Positions 31,504-42,811 of a stretch of 64,000 nt of DNA are shown here, in pieces. A program made the position numbers and the translations under genes. The stretch is taken from NCBI RefSeq assembly GCF_004664715.2, contig NC_051063.1, positions 147,771,165 to 147,835,164 on the forward strand, in the 5' to 3' direction. The notes under the pieces are model-generated. The model saw only the letters and a program-made list of their open reading frames with translations, searched no databases and was not told the origin of the DNA. The stretch is from Peromyscus leucopus. Lineage: Eukaryota > Chordata > Mammalia > Rodentia > Cricetidae. Positions within the stretch are counted from its first letter, which is position 1, and each line of letters opens with the position of its first letter.

Positions 31504-32078
31504 CCAGCCCTACATTATTTTATAATGACATTACTGCAAGAAATAACACCAAACAAGCAGGAGAAAGACATATGTGGCTTATGGTTGGGTAGCTGGAGAA
31601 ACAGAATGACATTTGCCGACAGTTTATGTGTAAATCTGGCTTTTGAATTCAGACCAACAGAAGAATAAAATCATGATATGTGTGCATCCTTCAGATCTTG
31701 ATCCAAGACGGTGGACTTTGTAAAACAGAATAGTAGCCAATGGGAGAATTCACAGGACTGAAACTATAATCCACAAACATCACTGTGGGTAAAACACCAT
31801 TCATTTGCCTAAAAAAGAATTGATTTGAGTAAAACTAATTTTCAGGAAAATCCAGCAAAGAGGGAAAGATCAGGAACAGTTTCATGCCTTGTACAGAAAA
31901 GTAGAATTACGTTGGTTTTAGGAAATTTATTTATTTATTTGTTTTGCTGAGAAGTTACCTGTGTTAGTATGATTTTGGTTCTTATATTTTTATCTATGAA
32001 CAATGTGGTGAGAAAAATACTTGGTGCTTCCCCAAAAGCTGGTTCAGTAAAAATATGATATCAAGAGGTACAATACCT

Positions 32079-32250
32079 CTGGGCAGTGGTGGTACACACC
32101 TTTAATCCCAACACTTGGGAGGCAGAGGGAGGAAGAGCCAGGTGGATCTCTGTGAGTTCAAGGCCAGCCTGACCTACAGCACGAGATCCCGAGATCCAGG
32201 ACAGGCACCAAAACTACACAGAGAAACCCTGTCTCAAAAAACAACAACAC
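32079..32250 (+). mobile_element. B1 SINE followed directly by a B2
   Basis: 'gggcagtggtggtacacacc', with a small internal expansion around 'ggaggaagagccaggtgg', and 'actacacagagaaaccctg'. Confidence 0.9.
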
Positions 32251-32251
32251 T

Positions 32252-32461
32252 GGGCTGGAGAGATGGCTCAGAGGTTAAGAGCACTGACTGCTCTTCCAGA
32301 AGTCTTGAGTTCAATTCCCAGCACCCACATGGTGGCTCACAACCATCTGTAATGAGATCTGGTGCCCTCTTCTGGCCTGCAGGCATACATGCAGGCAGAA
32401 CACTGTATACATAATAAATAAATAAATGAATGAATAATAAATAAATAATTTTAAAAAAAGA
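32252..32461 (+). mobile_element. B2-family SINE in the tail of a B1
   Basis: 'gggctggagagatggctca', 'gactgctcttccagaag', 'catggtggctcacaacc', then AATA-rich tail. It begins about 2 bp after the B1 A-rich tail. Confidence 0.92.
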
Positions 32462-32545
32462 AGTGGCTTTAAAAAAAAACACCAAAAAAGGTACAATATT
32501 TTTTTCCTAATGATTTCCAATTTTTACATATAAATATTTCTTTTA

Positions 32546-32704
32546 CTTGTTTTTTGAGATAGTCTCACTATATAGCACTGGCAGTTCTGGAACTCTATGT
32601 AGACCAGCTGGCCTCAAACACACAGAGATCCTCCTGCCTCAGCCTCTAACTCTGCCTCCTGAATGCTGGGATTAAAGGTGGTATGCACTACCACACCTGA
32701 CTCA
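32546..32704 (-). mobile_element. B1 SINE, antisense
   Basis: 'tttttgagatagtctcac', 'gtagaccagctggcctc', 'ctgaatgctgggattaaagg'; a short insertion in the middle duplicates 'gcctctaactctgcctc'-like sequence. Confidence 0.88.
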
Positions 32705-32790
32705 GATATTTCTTTTAAATGCCTCATAGGATAGAAGATTTAGTTTAACATTGCTTTGTGTTTTTAATATGTTTGTTTTTTTTAAGAAAA

Positions 32791-32964
32791 GCATTGTGTG
32801 GGTGTGCGCGCATCACAGCATGCATAGCATGGCATACATGTGGAAGTCGGAGGACAGCATTGGAGAGTCAGTTCTCTGCCTCCAATCCTGTGGGTTCCTG
32901 GGATAGAACTCAGGTCAGCAGCCTTGGCAGCAAGCACCTTAACTCACTGAACCATCTTGTCTCA
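32791..32964 (-). mobile_element. B3-type SINE, antisense
   Basis: 'gtggaagtcggaggacagc', 'gagagtcagttctctgcc', 'gatagaactcaggtcagc', 'cactgaaccatcttg'. Confidence 0.8.
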
Positions 32965-33212
32965 CTGTGTGTGTTAAGAGGCCAATGCTTTTGACTTGCA
33001 AAATCCGTGAGTGGTTTCTCTCATGGTAAAATAGTTCAAGTTGAAGGCTAAGTAAAATCACGGTGGGAGAGTAATTAATATGTCAACAGTCCTTCTTGTT
33101 GAGGGAGGTCTGCTCTTTCTAGCTGGCTCCCTCATGAAATTCCCACTTTCTGTCTTCTACAGTCCCCCAAGAACCTGTTTTTGCCTGTGTCTTATCCCAG
33201 CTGGCAGTGGGC

Positions 33213-33236
33213 TTTTTTTTTTTTTTTTTTTTTTTG
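33213..33236. repeat. T24 homopolymer
   Basis: Poly(T) run without a recognisable SINE next to it. Confidence 0.95.
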
Positions 33237-33374
33237 ACTAATCTGTAAAGTGAGCTCCGTCAAGGCCGAGACCACAGTGTCTTGCTCACAGTATCTTCAT
33301 GTTTCATTATTTTGCCCTCGTAGATTGTTGCTCAACCAAAATACAGAGTATTCGCTTAAGAAAATAACTTGAAA

Positions 33375-33524
33375 GCCGGGCGGTGGTGGCGCACGCCTTT
33401 AATCCCAGCACTCGGGAGGCAGAGGCAGGCGGATCTCTGTGAGTTCGAGGCCAGCCTGGGCTACCAAGTGAGTTCCAGGAAAGGTGCAAAGCTACACAAG
33501 AGAAACTCTGTCTCGAAAAAAACC

Positions 33525-33551
<27 letters not shown>
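33375..33551 (+). mobile_element. Young B1 (variant right half) with perfect 15 bp target-site duplication
   Basis: Starts GCCGGGCGGTGGTGGCGC and carries 'ctaccaagtgagttcc' and a long A tail. AAGAAAATAACTTGA occurs at 33358-33372 and 33552-33566. Confidence 0.95.
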
Positions 33552-33555
<4 letters not shown>

Positions 33556-34363
33556 AAATAACTTGAGACGCTCACAGGTGCTCACAGGTGGTCTTTGGGG
33601 GCCTCTTGTCCTTGCTAGTCAGTCCTCCCTACTCTCAGTTCATTAAGCAAGCATTTGGCCTGAAATGCTGGCCCTGTCTTAGAAACTGGAAACGATACTG
33701 GAGTGTGACTGTCAACTCTTGGGGCAGGAGCTGCATTTCTGGAGGGTAAAGACTGTCATTAGTTTCCATCAGGAGAGGAGTCAGAGGGACCTGAGGCCGT
33801 ACAGAACAAGACACCTGGCTATTAATGTAACTGTAGGAATTCCAGAGGCCAGTCTGATTGCAGTTTGCCAATTGACGACCAATTAGTGGCAGATTTTTGC
33901 CCTTTTCATTAAGCCAGCGGCATTCACCCAAGGTATTTCCAAGGCATTCTTACAACCCTCCAGACCCTCCAAGACTTTTTTTTTTTAAAGAAGCACTATT
34001 AAGTACTGAGTACCCTTCTGGGTAGAGGCCTCCGTCTCAGGCCAGGGGGCTTTCTAGCTTACTTCTGTGGCTCAGAATTTGTCTCTGGCTTGGACCAGTG
34101 CCAGTGTCTCGTACCTGCTTCGAATTCCTTTTCAAAGCAGCTGCTAGCGGGGAGTCTATTGATTCTGATCTCAGGATGGATTTGATTCATCGGAATCGAT
34201 TACAAAACATGGGCCTGCTGAGGAATTAGTTCCTAATGAAATGAGTAGAGGAAGTGTGGTCTCAGAGAGGGGACAGCTAGGTCTCCGCTAGTCCACCTTA
34301 CCTTGTACTGCATGAGCCTCTCGAGGAAGCAGTTCCTGGATGCTGCTGTCCTTTGAATCATTA

Positions 34364-34381
34364 AAAAAAAAAAAAAAAAAG
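34364..34381. repeat. A18 homopolymer
   Basis: Poly(A) run preceded by 'gaatcatt'. No processed pseudogene or SINE is recognisable upstream of it. Confidence 0.9.
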
Positions 34382-34399
34382 CTTGGTCCGAAGCCTTTG

Positions 34400-34697
34400 G
34401 CACTCTTAGGATGGGGTAGAACCTTTAAGAGCTGGGACCTAGAGAGAGAAAGTTAGACTTTGAGGAGTATGACCTTGAAGTGTTATTTTGCCCTAGGTCC
34501 CTTTCTGCTTAGCTGTGTACTTTGAACCACCTCCATGGAAGCAGGCTTGCTTCCCCAATCACTCTGCTGTGGTGTATTGGACTGCCACAGACCCAAAGCA
34601 ACTGTAGACTGAAACCATGAGCCGCCATGCATCTTTTCCGTTATTAAGTTCTTTATTTCGTCACAGTGGCAGCAGGCAGATGAACACACTAGATTCT
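34400..34697 (+). mobile_element. Old MaLR LTR fragment
   Basis: 'acctttaagagctgggacc', 'cacagacccaaagcaactg', 'tagactgaaaccatgagcc' and 'tattaagttctttatttcg' with 'gtcacagtggcagcagg' follow the MaLR 3' half. Confidence 0.6.
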
Positions 34698-36019
34698 GAC
34701 AGACCCCGACCCCCTTCTGGGGCTCTGATTCAGTTTTCTTGTCTGTGATGGAGACCAGCTGCCATGTTTCCTTCTCCCTTTCTCTGGTCAGCTTGCCTGC
34801 TCCAGCTCCTGTGTGTAGATCAAGGTACCTGCCTTGTAGCCATAATACATGCAAGCATCCCCTATTTTATTTAGTTGAGCCAGGGCTCCCATCCCACATC
34901 TCACACACACATCCCTCATCATCACCATTTGCCTGCCTTTCGATTGGCCACCGTCAGGCAGAGCAGATGTTGAGCATACCAACTGGAAGTGGAACCTCAG
35001 GAGAAACCCAGACACTCAGCTGCTCACTGTGGAAAACATCACAAAGAAGGCAGCCTCTGAACAGAACTGGAAGCTCATGTGTGACTTTGTTGGGACAAAA
35101 ATGCAAAGGTGTTTCTCAGGCCGAGCGAACAGAGAAGGGAAGGAAGCTGGCACCAAGGACAGGTGGAAGCATTGCCTTGGGTACTCCGGCTGGGAAGCTC
35201 TAGAAAGATGCCCCAGGCTGGGTGGATGATGAGAAGGATGCAGGCAGATGAGCCCCATCTTCCCCTCCAGCCACAGTAGCTCTGCTTTTTCTGTTCTGTG
35301 GGCAGGAGAAGGAGGCAGAGACCTTCTGCTGCTGAGGGAGTTTTGTGAACTTAGAAGGCTAGTGTGAGAGCTACATACAGACCGGAAGCAGAGGTTGTGC
35401 ATGGTGGGAGCAGGAAGAAGCTGGGGGTGGGGGAGTCCTGGGAGGGAGCTAGTGATCCACAGAGACCTTGTCCTCAGAATGGAACAGGGCAGAGGCATCG
35501 TGGGAGCAGCAGGCATCAGAGAAGGTCATTTGGGAAGGCAGAGGAGAGTTTGACTTTTTTTTTTTCCTCTTAGAGGAGATATCTTATAATTTTTCCTCTA
35601 GTCTCAGAACAGAGCTAACACTGCTTCAGAATCTGCAGACTGAGGCCATATATTTCTGGCAGTCTTACATTTCTGAGACCTGGACCTGATGCCGCTCTGG
35701 TGGCACACAGCCTCCTGGTGTGGCTGGAGAGTATGGGGACATCTGGAGGTGACTGGTGGGGCTGGCTGAGGTGGCAGCTAGGCCAGAGGAGGTTAAAAAT
35801 ACAGAAATGAGAAGGATAGCTGTGTGTTATTGAATGAGTTAACTTACGGAAATCCTTTGTTTTGTAATATGGAGCTGTTTGGCTATTCGAATTTTTTTCT
35901 ATTATTTCCTACTCGGTGAGCGGGGTCACTTGATTTACATATTGACTATTGAACAGACTAAACCCTAAGAGGCATAACAAATGATGTAGTACTGCAGTTT
36001 ACACACATGTGCATGTGCA
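34698..36019. other. Long stretch without a recognised element
   Basis: About 1.3 kb of mostly single-copy-looking sequence. Overlapping short frames on both strands (for example - strand 35016-35516) have no matched splice sites or recognisable domain, so I leave them out. Confidence 0.45.
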
Positions 36020-36021
36020 CA

Positions 36022-36063
<42 letters not shown>
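36020..36063. repeat. (CA)n microsatellite
   Basis: About 20 CA units. Confidence 0.97.
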
Positions 36064-36066
<3 letters not shown>

Positions 36067-36225
36067 CTTTGAGTACATACAAAAAGTATACGGTTGCATT
36101 TGTCTTTGAAACATATTTTATCCCACTAATGTAACCAGAACAATTAAACTCTATGTGACTTTTAGCATGATAGAGAAACATGAAAGTTTTAGGGTATGTT
36201 GTTTTCTCTCTCTAAACATGAGTAT

Positions 36226-36306
36226 TTGTTTGGGGTGCTGGGGGCTGAACCCAGGGCCCTGCACAGGCTAAGCAAATGCTGTCACATTGAGCCACCTTCC
36301 AAGCCT
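36226..36306 (-). mobile_element. ID SINE, antisense
   Basis: 'ggggctgaacccagggccc', 'ggctaagcaaatgctg', 'gagccaccttccaagcc'. Confidence 0.7.
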
Positions 36307-36329
36307 CTATTTTTTTTTGTCAACATCTC

Positions 36330-36662
36330 TGTGGTAGTTTTTATGAAAATGTCCCCATAGGCGCATATATTTGAATACTTGGTCCTCAGTGGAATTGGTT
36401 GGGAAGGCTTAGGAGGCGTGGCCTTGTTGGAGGAAGTGTGTTACTGGGGGTGGGCTCTGAGGTTTCAAAAGCCCACACCATTCCCAGTTAGCTCTCTCTG
36501 CCTCCTACTTGTGAATAAGGCTGTAAGCTCTCAGCTGCTGCTCCAGCGCCATGCCTGCCTGCCTGCTGCCATGCTCCCAGTCATGATGGTCATGGACTCA
36601 CCCTCTTGAACTGTGAGCACGAATTAAACATTTCCTGCTATAATGGAAAAGTAACTAAGATA
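36330..36662 (+). mobile_element. MaLR-type LTR, near complete
   Basis: Begins 'tgtggtagtttttatg', then 'gtccccataggcgcatat', 'gtggccttgttggagg', 'gtcatgatggtcatggac', 'gcacgaattaaacattt' and ends 'taactaagata'. It is the better preserved sibling of the copy at 1-284. Confidence 0.8.
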
Positions 36663-37199
36663 ATTTCTCTGGTTCAGGCTGGCCTCAAATTCACCATCCT
36701 CCTGCCTCACCTTCCTGAGTACTTAGGATTACAAGGGTGTGTCACCTTGCTTGGATTTAAACATAGTTTTTTTTGGGGGGGAGTGGGGAGAAGTCCCATA
36801 TTTTGTGCAGCTGGCCTTTCGTGGAGTCTGACTCTGCCTACGGGAGAGGCGTGAGGTCAGAGAGTGAGGGTCACGTGAAGCTGTGAGGCCCCGGCTCTTT
36901 CTATGAGCTTAGGGTGGGCCTGAGAAGACAAACTAACAGAATAATTTTCTTTCCTTACTCAAGCAAGCGGGGAGTAAAATGTTAAGTTCACGCTAGGTAT
37001 GACTTCACAGGTGACGGGAAGGCTGATTCCTCAGGGCCTTATGGGTACTCCCGTCGGCCTCAGTCTTCCTGGCAGGCTTTCTGCCTGTTTGCCTTGACGT
37101 CCCAGCTTTAGAGTCACCAGCAGGCCTGGGCAGCAGCTGTGTTCGTTCCCAAAGGCTGACGTCTGAATGTGCAGCGTCTGCATCTTCAGGCTACTGTAT

Positions 37200-37250
37200 G
37201 TAAAGGTGCATGCTGGGCAAGTGCTCTACCCCTGAGCTACATCTCTGGAA
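37200..37250 (-). mobile_element. ID SINE fragment, antisense
   Basis: 'gctgggcaagtgctctacc' followed by 'cctgagctacatctctgg'. Confidence 0.6.
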
Positions 37251-37289
37251 GGTTCATGGGCATCTCGCTGTATCCTAAGGTGGCAGAAG

Positions 37290-37460
37290 AAGCAAACGAG
37301 CTTCCTTAAGCCTTTTTCTCAGGGCACCGATCTCCCATTCATGAGGCCTCCACTCTCGTGACCTGGTCACCTCCAAAGGCCCCACCTTCTGAGGCCACCT
37401 GCCACCATCACTTTGGGGGGCGGATTTCAGCATATGAAGCGCATGGAGCAGACATCAGGC
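37290..37460. mobile_element. Probable old LTR fragment
   Basis: 'gatctcccattcatgaggc', 'gtgacctggtcacctcc', 'aaaggccccaccttctgag' and 'ggatttcagcatatgaag' form a familiar block from old mammalian LTR-type repeats. Family not assigned. Confidence 0.4.
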
Positions 37461-38975
37461 CACAGCACTCAGCCAGGATGGCATTTTTCTCGCCTTCAAG
37501 TGTGACTCCCTAGCTTTCAGCTGTAGTGTGCTGAGGGCCAGTTGTGGGGCCCGATGGGAACTGAGTCCGAGCTTTGGAAATGGCCACTGGCAGGAACAGG
37601 GTGGTGTCTGTAGGCTCTCTGGGGTAGAGTGAACAAGGGCTTTGCATTAGGAACCAGAGAGTTTGCAAACATTCCAGAGGAGACAAGTGCCCCCCCCCAA
37701 AAAAAAAACAGGTGATGAGGATACTCCAGACTACAGAGTGGGTTTAATGCAGAGAGAACCATCGAAGACCCCAACTGCTCAGATGCCACTTAGGCTGTTA
37801 GTACCAAGGACAGTCAGATTCCACCTTTAATAAACCGAACGCTCTCATGCCGTGAAGCAGCACCAGCATGATGTAATTGTGGAAGGAAAGACACCATTGA
37901 ACTGGTCCTCGGTATGGGCTAAGAACTTGACGACTCCAGTTCTTACTGCCGCGCTATGGAGAGCCTTCCATAAGGCATTGTAGAGGAGCTGGTATAGCCA
38001 TACTCCAGCAGATATCCAGGCTGTGTGGACAGTGAGCCTGGAAAAGATGCTTCTGCCACCCAGCCTAATCCTCAGACTTTCAGCAGGCCTTTCATGTGGT
38101 CATTGTAGACAGCGCCCCAAGGGCAGGCTGGCCGGCTGCGGTGGCCTTCCAGTCAGCCACAGGGGGGCAGCGCTCTCCAGCCTGTGTGGACCTGCGGCCT
38201 GCTGAAACAGTGTAGCCAACACACTGTTTTGTTGCTCCTGTTTCTCACCCGTCACAGATCTATGTGAATTCTGACAGGTGGACTTTAACGTAGATGTAAA
38301 AAGCAGTGTGCCTTTGCCCATTTGTATTGCCCACAGGGGCGGGCAAGTGGGGATCTAATCGACCCTGGGCTTGTCTAAAGGTGGATAATACACCAAGAAC
38401 TGTGGTAATGGGGGTCAGTAATAGATGTCAGTGACCCCGTTGTAGTCTTTGGGGGAAGCACTATTCTTCTTTGAAGCCTTCTCTGCTACCAGTAAACTGT
38501 CCAGCTTTTCTAGTTTTGTTTAGTTAAGTTGATGAACTTTATTATTTCAATCTGGAGGGGAAAAATACATACATATATTTACATACATACTGGACTTTCA
38601 AATGACTTGATTTTTTTGATCTTTCAAAAATACTATTTGATATTCATGGATGGAAAACTCAGGTGCTTCTGGGTAAGGAGAGATGGGGAGACTGAGTCCT
38701 CAGAAGAGAGGAGTGGAGGATCCCCTGAGAGGAGTGAGTTTGTGGAGGCTGGGGAGGTGGCTTCACTTTCTCAGTGGGGTGCTGCTAGAAAAGGGGAGTG
38801 GGAGGCTCTAAAAAGTAAGATTGCTGCTGAGGGATCAGAGAAGGGGGCCCTGCCTGGGAACTGCCAGGGACGGTTGTGAGGGGACAGGGGTGATCCTGTG
38901 AAGCCCTTCATCTGGGTCGGCAGTGGGGTGCTGGCTCGATGGGTTTTGAAGAGGTGTGTAGTAAAAGACAAGGGG
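37461..38975. other. Long stretch without a recognised element
   Basis: About 1.5 kb with a few short open frames but no splice-bounded exon I would defend. A CATA/CATAT patch lies near 38565-38590. Confidence 0.45.
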
Positions 38976-38980
38976 AGCAG

Positions 38981-39055
38981 TGAGCTGAGGTTCTAGATGG
39001 CAGGGTGAGCTGAGGTTCTAGATGGCAGGGTGAGCTGAGGTTCTAGATGGCAGGG
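38981..39055 (+). repeat. Three perfect tandem copies of a 25 bp unit
   Basis: TGAGCTGAGGTTCTAGATGG followed by CAGGG at 38981, 39006 and 39031, with no difference between copies. Confidence 0.97.
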
Positions 39056-39329
39056 TGAAGCATGGCCCCCAGGTAGGACTAGACAGGTGAACCGGAAGGG
39101 ACCACAGTGGTGTGGGCCCTGTGTACAATATGAGAAGAGGCTAGAAGACCAGCTGTGCGGAGAGAAATAGGTCAAGGTAACTGAACGGATGGTACAGCCA
39201 GGGTTTTGGGAGTCCTTTGGAGTGGCCATAGATGGTTCGGTAGGCGTTGGCATTTACCTCAGTGTCTTCAGCACAGCTCTAGAGGTCCACTAGTCAAGGG
39301 GGATGTAAAAGCTTTTTATGGTTTGTTTT

Positions 39330-39420
39330 GTTTTGTTTTTTTCTTTTTCTGTCTGTCTTTCTTTCCTTTCCTCCCTCCTTTCCTCCTTTCCTTTTTTTTT
39401 TTTTTTTTTTTTTTTCTTTC
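39330..39420. repeat. Pyrimidine tract with T run
   Basis: CTTT/CCTT units and a T23 run. With the similar tract at 39561-39652 it brackets the antisense B1 between them. Confidence 0.92.
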
Positions 39421-39560
39421 CAGTATTTCGAGACAGGGTTTCTCTGTGTAGTTTTGGAGCCTGTCCTGGATTTCACTCCAGGCTGGCCTCGAACTCACAG
39501 AGATTCACCTGGCTCTGCCTCCTGAGTGCTGGGATTAAAGGCATGCGCCACCACCTGGCC
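39395..39560 (-). mobile_element. B1 SINE, antisense, inserted in a CCTT pyrimidine tract
   Basis: 'atttcgagacagggtttctc', 'gttttggagcctgtcctgg', 'ctggcctcgaactcacag', 'gctgggattaaaggcatg'. CTTT/CCTT sequence lies on both sides. Confidence 0.92.
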
Positions 39561-39652
39561 CTTCCTTCCTTTCTTTCCCTCCATTCCTTCCTTTCTTTCC
39601 TTTTTTCCCTCCATTCATTTCTTCCTTCTTTATTTCCTTCCTTCCTTTTTTT

Positions 39653-41342
39653 GCCTGCTAATTACAAGGACTTAGGACGTCATGACTGATCCCTGAAACA
39701 GAGGAGGGACAGAGAAACTAGATAGATGCAGAGTCTCTAGTGATAACTTGAGTTAAATGTCTACAAAGTAAACATAAAGAAGGCAAATTCAGTTAGAGTA
39801 TCAGGAGGAACTTGAGGATAAAGACCCTTTGGGAGGGAAACAAGATGATTTGTGGAGGAGGCAGTGAGAAGCGATTAGAGAGTTAAATGCCAAAGTGGCC
39901 TAAGGCATGTACAAGTACTGCTGGTGGGTGTCAAAACAGAGCGAAGAGCAGAAACATCTGTGGAATGTGGAGGGATGCCGGTGAAGGGATCGTTCGGTGA
40001 CTTCACTTCTGACCGTCGTGCTCTGGATACCTGCAAGAGAGGAAATGAGGCCGGTTCCCCTCCAAAGGCACTGCCTTACTAGTACCTCAAAGACTTCTGC
40101 ACTTAGTGCCCTAATTTATCTTAATGTACAGGAAGTTCACAGCTATTTCAGAAATTAAATGTGTTGGATATTTTGAAATCCACTGTCAAATAAAAACCTT
40201 TGCAAGCATTCCTTGCTCCCATCCCGTCGTCTTTTCACACCCTACTAATAACCAAGTCCGTAATTAGCTTTTGCCTGCAATCCATGTTTGTATTTGAAGT
40301 TGAAAACCACTTTGGAGGTTACAAATATTTCAGTAATGTGCTTCAGTTACGCATATGCTTAGAAGGTAGGAGTCCTTTTTTTATTACTGTTACTCATACA
40401 TTTTAGATCCTTTTGGGGGAGTAATTACAGCTAGAAATCACTCTTGTCTCCCCAGTTGGTTGAGTTGGTGACAGAAGGGTGTTGCTATGAGTGTTTTGGT
40501 TTGGTGTCACCGAAGGTGGGGCTGACTCTTGATGGGACAGAGGGAATGTCTGGTTTGGCTGTGGACCGTGGGAGGAACAGGGAGAGCCAGCCAGCCTCTC
40601 TGTCCAGAGGAGCAACCTCAGCACGTTACAGAAAGCACTGACTCCCCTTAGGCCTTGTTTAGTAAGATGTGTGGAGAGACCTGGGTTGGGTCATTTCATC
40701 TTGACTTGTTTTGCATTTAATTCTGTGTCTGAGGCTGGCAGCGATGCCCGTGACCTTGCAGTCAAAGACACTGTTGCAGGTGACAGCATTTACCCACCCT
40801 GTGCTGGGAATGGACACTTGTGGGACCCAAAATCAGATATTTTAGGATAAATTAATATTTTGATTTTGAGAAAACAAGGCCTTGTCAGACAGACCCTTAT
40901 GTCATGGTTAACGAATTTTAAATTGGACCGGAGCATCAGTCTCCAGGAAGTCCCTGGCACTAACTAGCCTTGGTCACCGCAGCAGAAGCACAGACAGAGA
41001 GTGATTTTACTCTTTCTAGAAAGCCTTTGGATACTGCTCAGTGGGGATGTTAACTGATTTAAGGTGAATTTTGACATGCCTTAGAATTTAGGTTACTGTT
41101 TACCCACAGCCCTGGGGAAGTCCTGTCCCTGCCGCCTTGACATGTCTGTGTTGGGACCTCAGGTCCTTTCCCTAACTAGTGTGTTTCCTTTCGCCCACCC
41201 GCCCTGCCCAGCGTCTTCAGTCTTCCCAGGATTTATACTGTTCTCTGGCTGACTGAATCTCACTCTCTTTAAAAATTCCTCAGTGTGATTTGTCGTCTTT
41301 CTTCCATGGTTGGGCAGGGTTGGCCGGCCAGCCCCAGGAATC
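39653..41342. other. Long stretch without a recognised element
   Basis: About 1.7 kb, the longest repeat-poor stretch in the window. No exon with matched splice sites is visible. Suitable for a conservation check. Confidence 0.45.
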
Positions 41343-41779
41343 TGTTAACCCTACCAGGTGAGAATAAGACCACTACACAATTTTTCAGCCAAATTTGAAG
41401 CAAGCTTTATTAAATACTGGCCAGGTCCGTACCTGGGATTTCCAGGAATGGCCAGGAATTACATTAGTCAGGTGCTTATAAAGGCAAAACCCAGGGCTAT
41501 GTATTTCTTATCTTTATCTAATGGGGGCGGGGGCAAGCATACATCCTGATGCACTTCCTGCCTGTGTGGGATCAAGCATATCCTATGCAGTTGGGGCAAC
41601 CAACCTTGTTTACAGAAGTGAAAACACATGGCTTGTTATCTTACAAGAGCAACAGCCCCCAGCATTCCAGGAAGGTATCTGCCCTTGGGCAAGTGGGTCT
41701 TACAGGTTAGAGGCATTTTTGTTTTATAGATCTCCTAAGCACAGTAATTTAAACGTAAAACATAACTTTAGCCCTCACA
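41343..41779 (-). mobile_element. Solo ERV1-like LTR, antisense, perfect 4 bp target-site duplication
   Basis: 437 bp, TGTGAGGG... to ...GGTTAACA on the - strand, flanked by AATC at 41339-41342 and 41780-41783. AATAAA (-) at 41406-41411 lies about 65 bp from the LTR 3' end, and a TTTATAAG-type TATA block (-) lies near 41475. A 4 bp duplication is typical of gammaretrovirus-like ERV1 elements. No internal sequence adjoins, so it is a solo LTR from recombination. Confidence 0.72.
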
Positions 41780-41818
41780 AATCCTCCTGCCCCCGCCTCC
41801 CACTGCAGTAGTAGCATT

Positions 41819-41926
41819 TCGGGCACAGGCCGCCACTCTTGACTTCTGCGTGGCTGATGGCGATCCAAACTCAAGTCTTCAAGCCTGCACAGCAAGCTCC
41901 TTACCAGCTGAGCCAACGCCCCAGCC
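41819..41926 (-). mobile_element. tRNA-derived SINE head (B2/B4 type), antisense
   Basis: 'ggcgatccaaactcaagtc', 'gcacagcaagctccttac' and 'ctgagccaacgccccagcc'. Confidence 0.7.
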
Positions 41927-42811
41927 CTGTAACCTGACATCTTCCTGATGGCTAATGTGCTGGCCTTTTTGCTGTTGGAAAGAAGGCTGGTGAGTTCAGG
42001 TTGTCCTTGCACTTTTGAACTTCCTGTCCCCAACGCATCCCAGGTATGTCATGCTGTGCCGTGGCCTTGTGTCACCCTTGCCTTTCACCTCATTCTCCCT
42101 AACTTCTTTATAGGCCTTACCCTTGAGTAGTACCCTCTTCTTGGGATTCCCGATTTTTCTCCGGCCTCTATGATAATAACACTTTCTCTTTGTTTCTAAC
42201 ATCTTAATATGGTTCTCAGCCTCACATCTAGTCCTCACTCTTCTTTTTTTCCTTCTATGCTCTCTTGAGTCTTAACTCTTTTGTTCTAAGAATGACTTCC
42301 CAAATGAACATTCCCAGACCTAACCTCATCTCTGAGTGTTAGCTTGCATCTTCTAGTGGCTGACAGATGCCCATAGCTTAAACAGGCCATTTTCTCCTCC
42401 CACCCACTTGTATGTATATTTATCTATGTATTTATCACCAGAAGCAAAGTCCAGAAAAACTCCAAAATACTAACAAGGGTGTGTGTACATGCACCCATAT
42501 GTGTGTGCATATATGAGGGATTATTAATGCCTTGTTTTTTCTGTATTTGTTCCTTTTTCATTTTAACATTTTAATTGTCAGTTATGTCAAGTGTGTATTT
42601 TACTATCTTTATAAATTTGTACAATCATAATTTACTAAGATAGTTACAGTGATCAGTTTTCAAATTGTTTTCCATGGTCCTAAAACTACTGAAATCAATT
42701 TTAGACTTGTGCCGACAGTAAGGGGAAGTGTATTATCAGGCTGGATGTTCACTTTTCAAGATGGAAATAAAAAAGGAAAAGTTTTTATGCTTTAAAAAAA
42801 TACTGTTGGAG

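Noticed and set aside
34364..34381. Poly(A) run as the 3' end of a processed pseudogene
   Set aside because: No upstream sequence reads as a protein-coding relic, and no flanking direct repeats are visible.
35016..35516. 166-codon frame on the - strand
   Set aside because: No splice-site support, no recognisable domain, and overlapping frames of similar length on the + strand. Compatible with chance.
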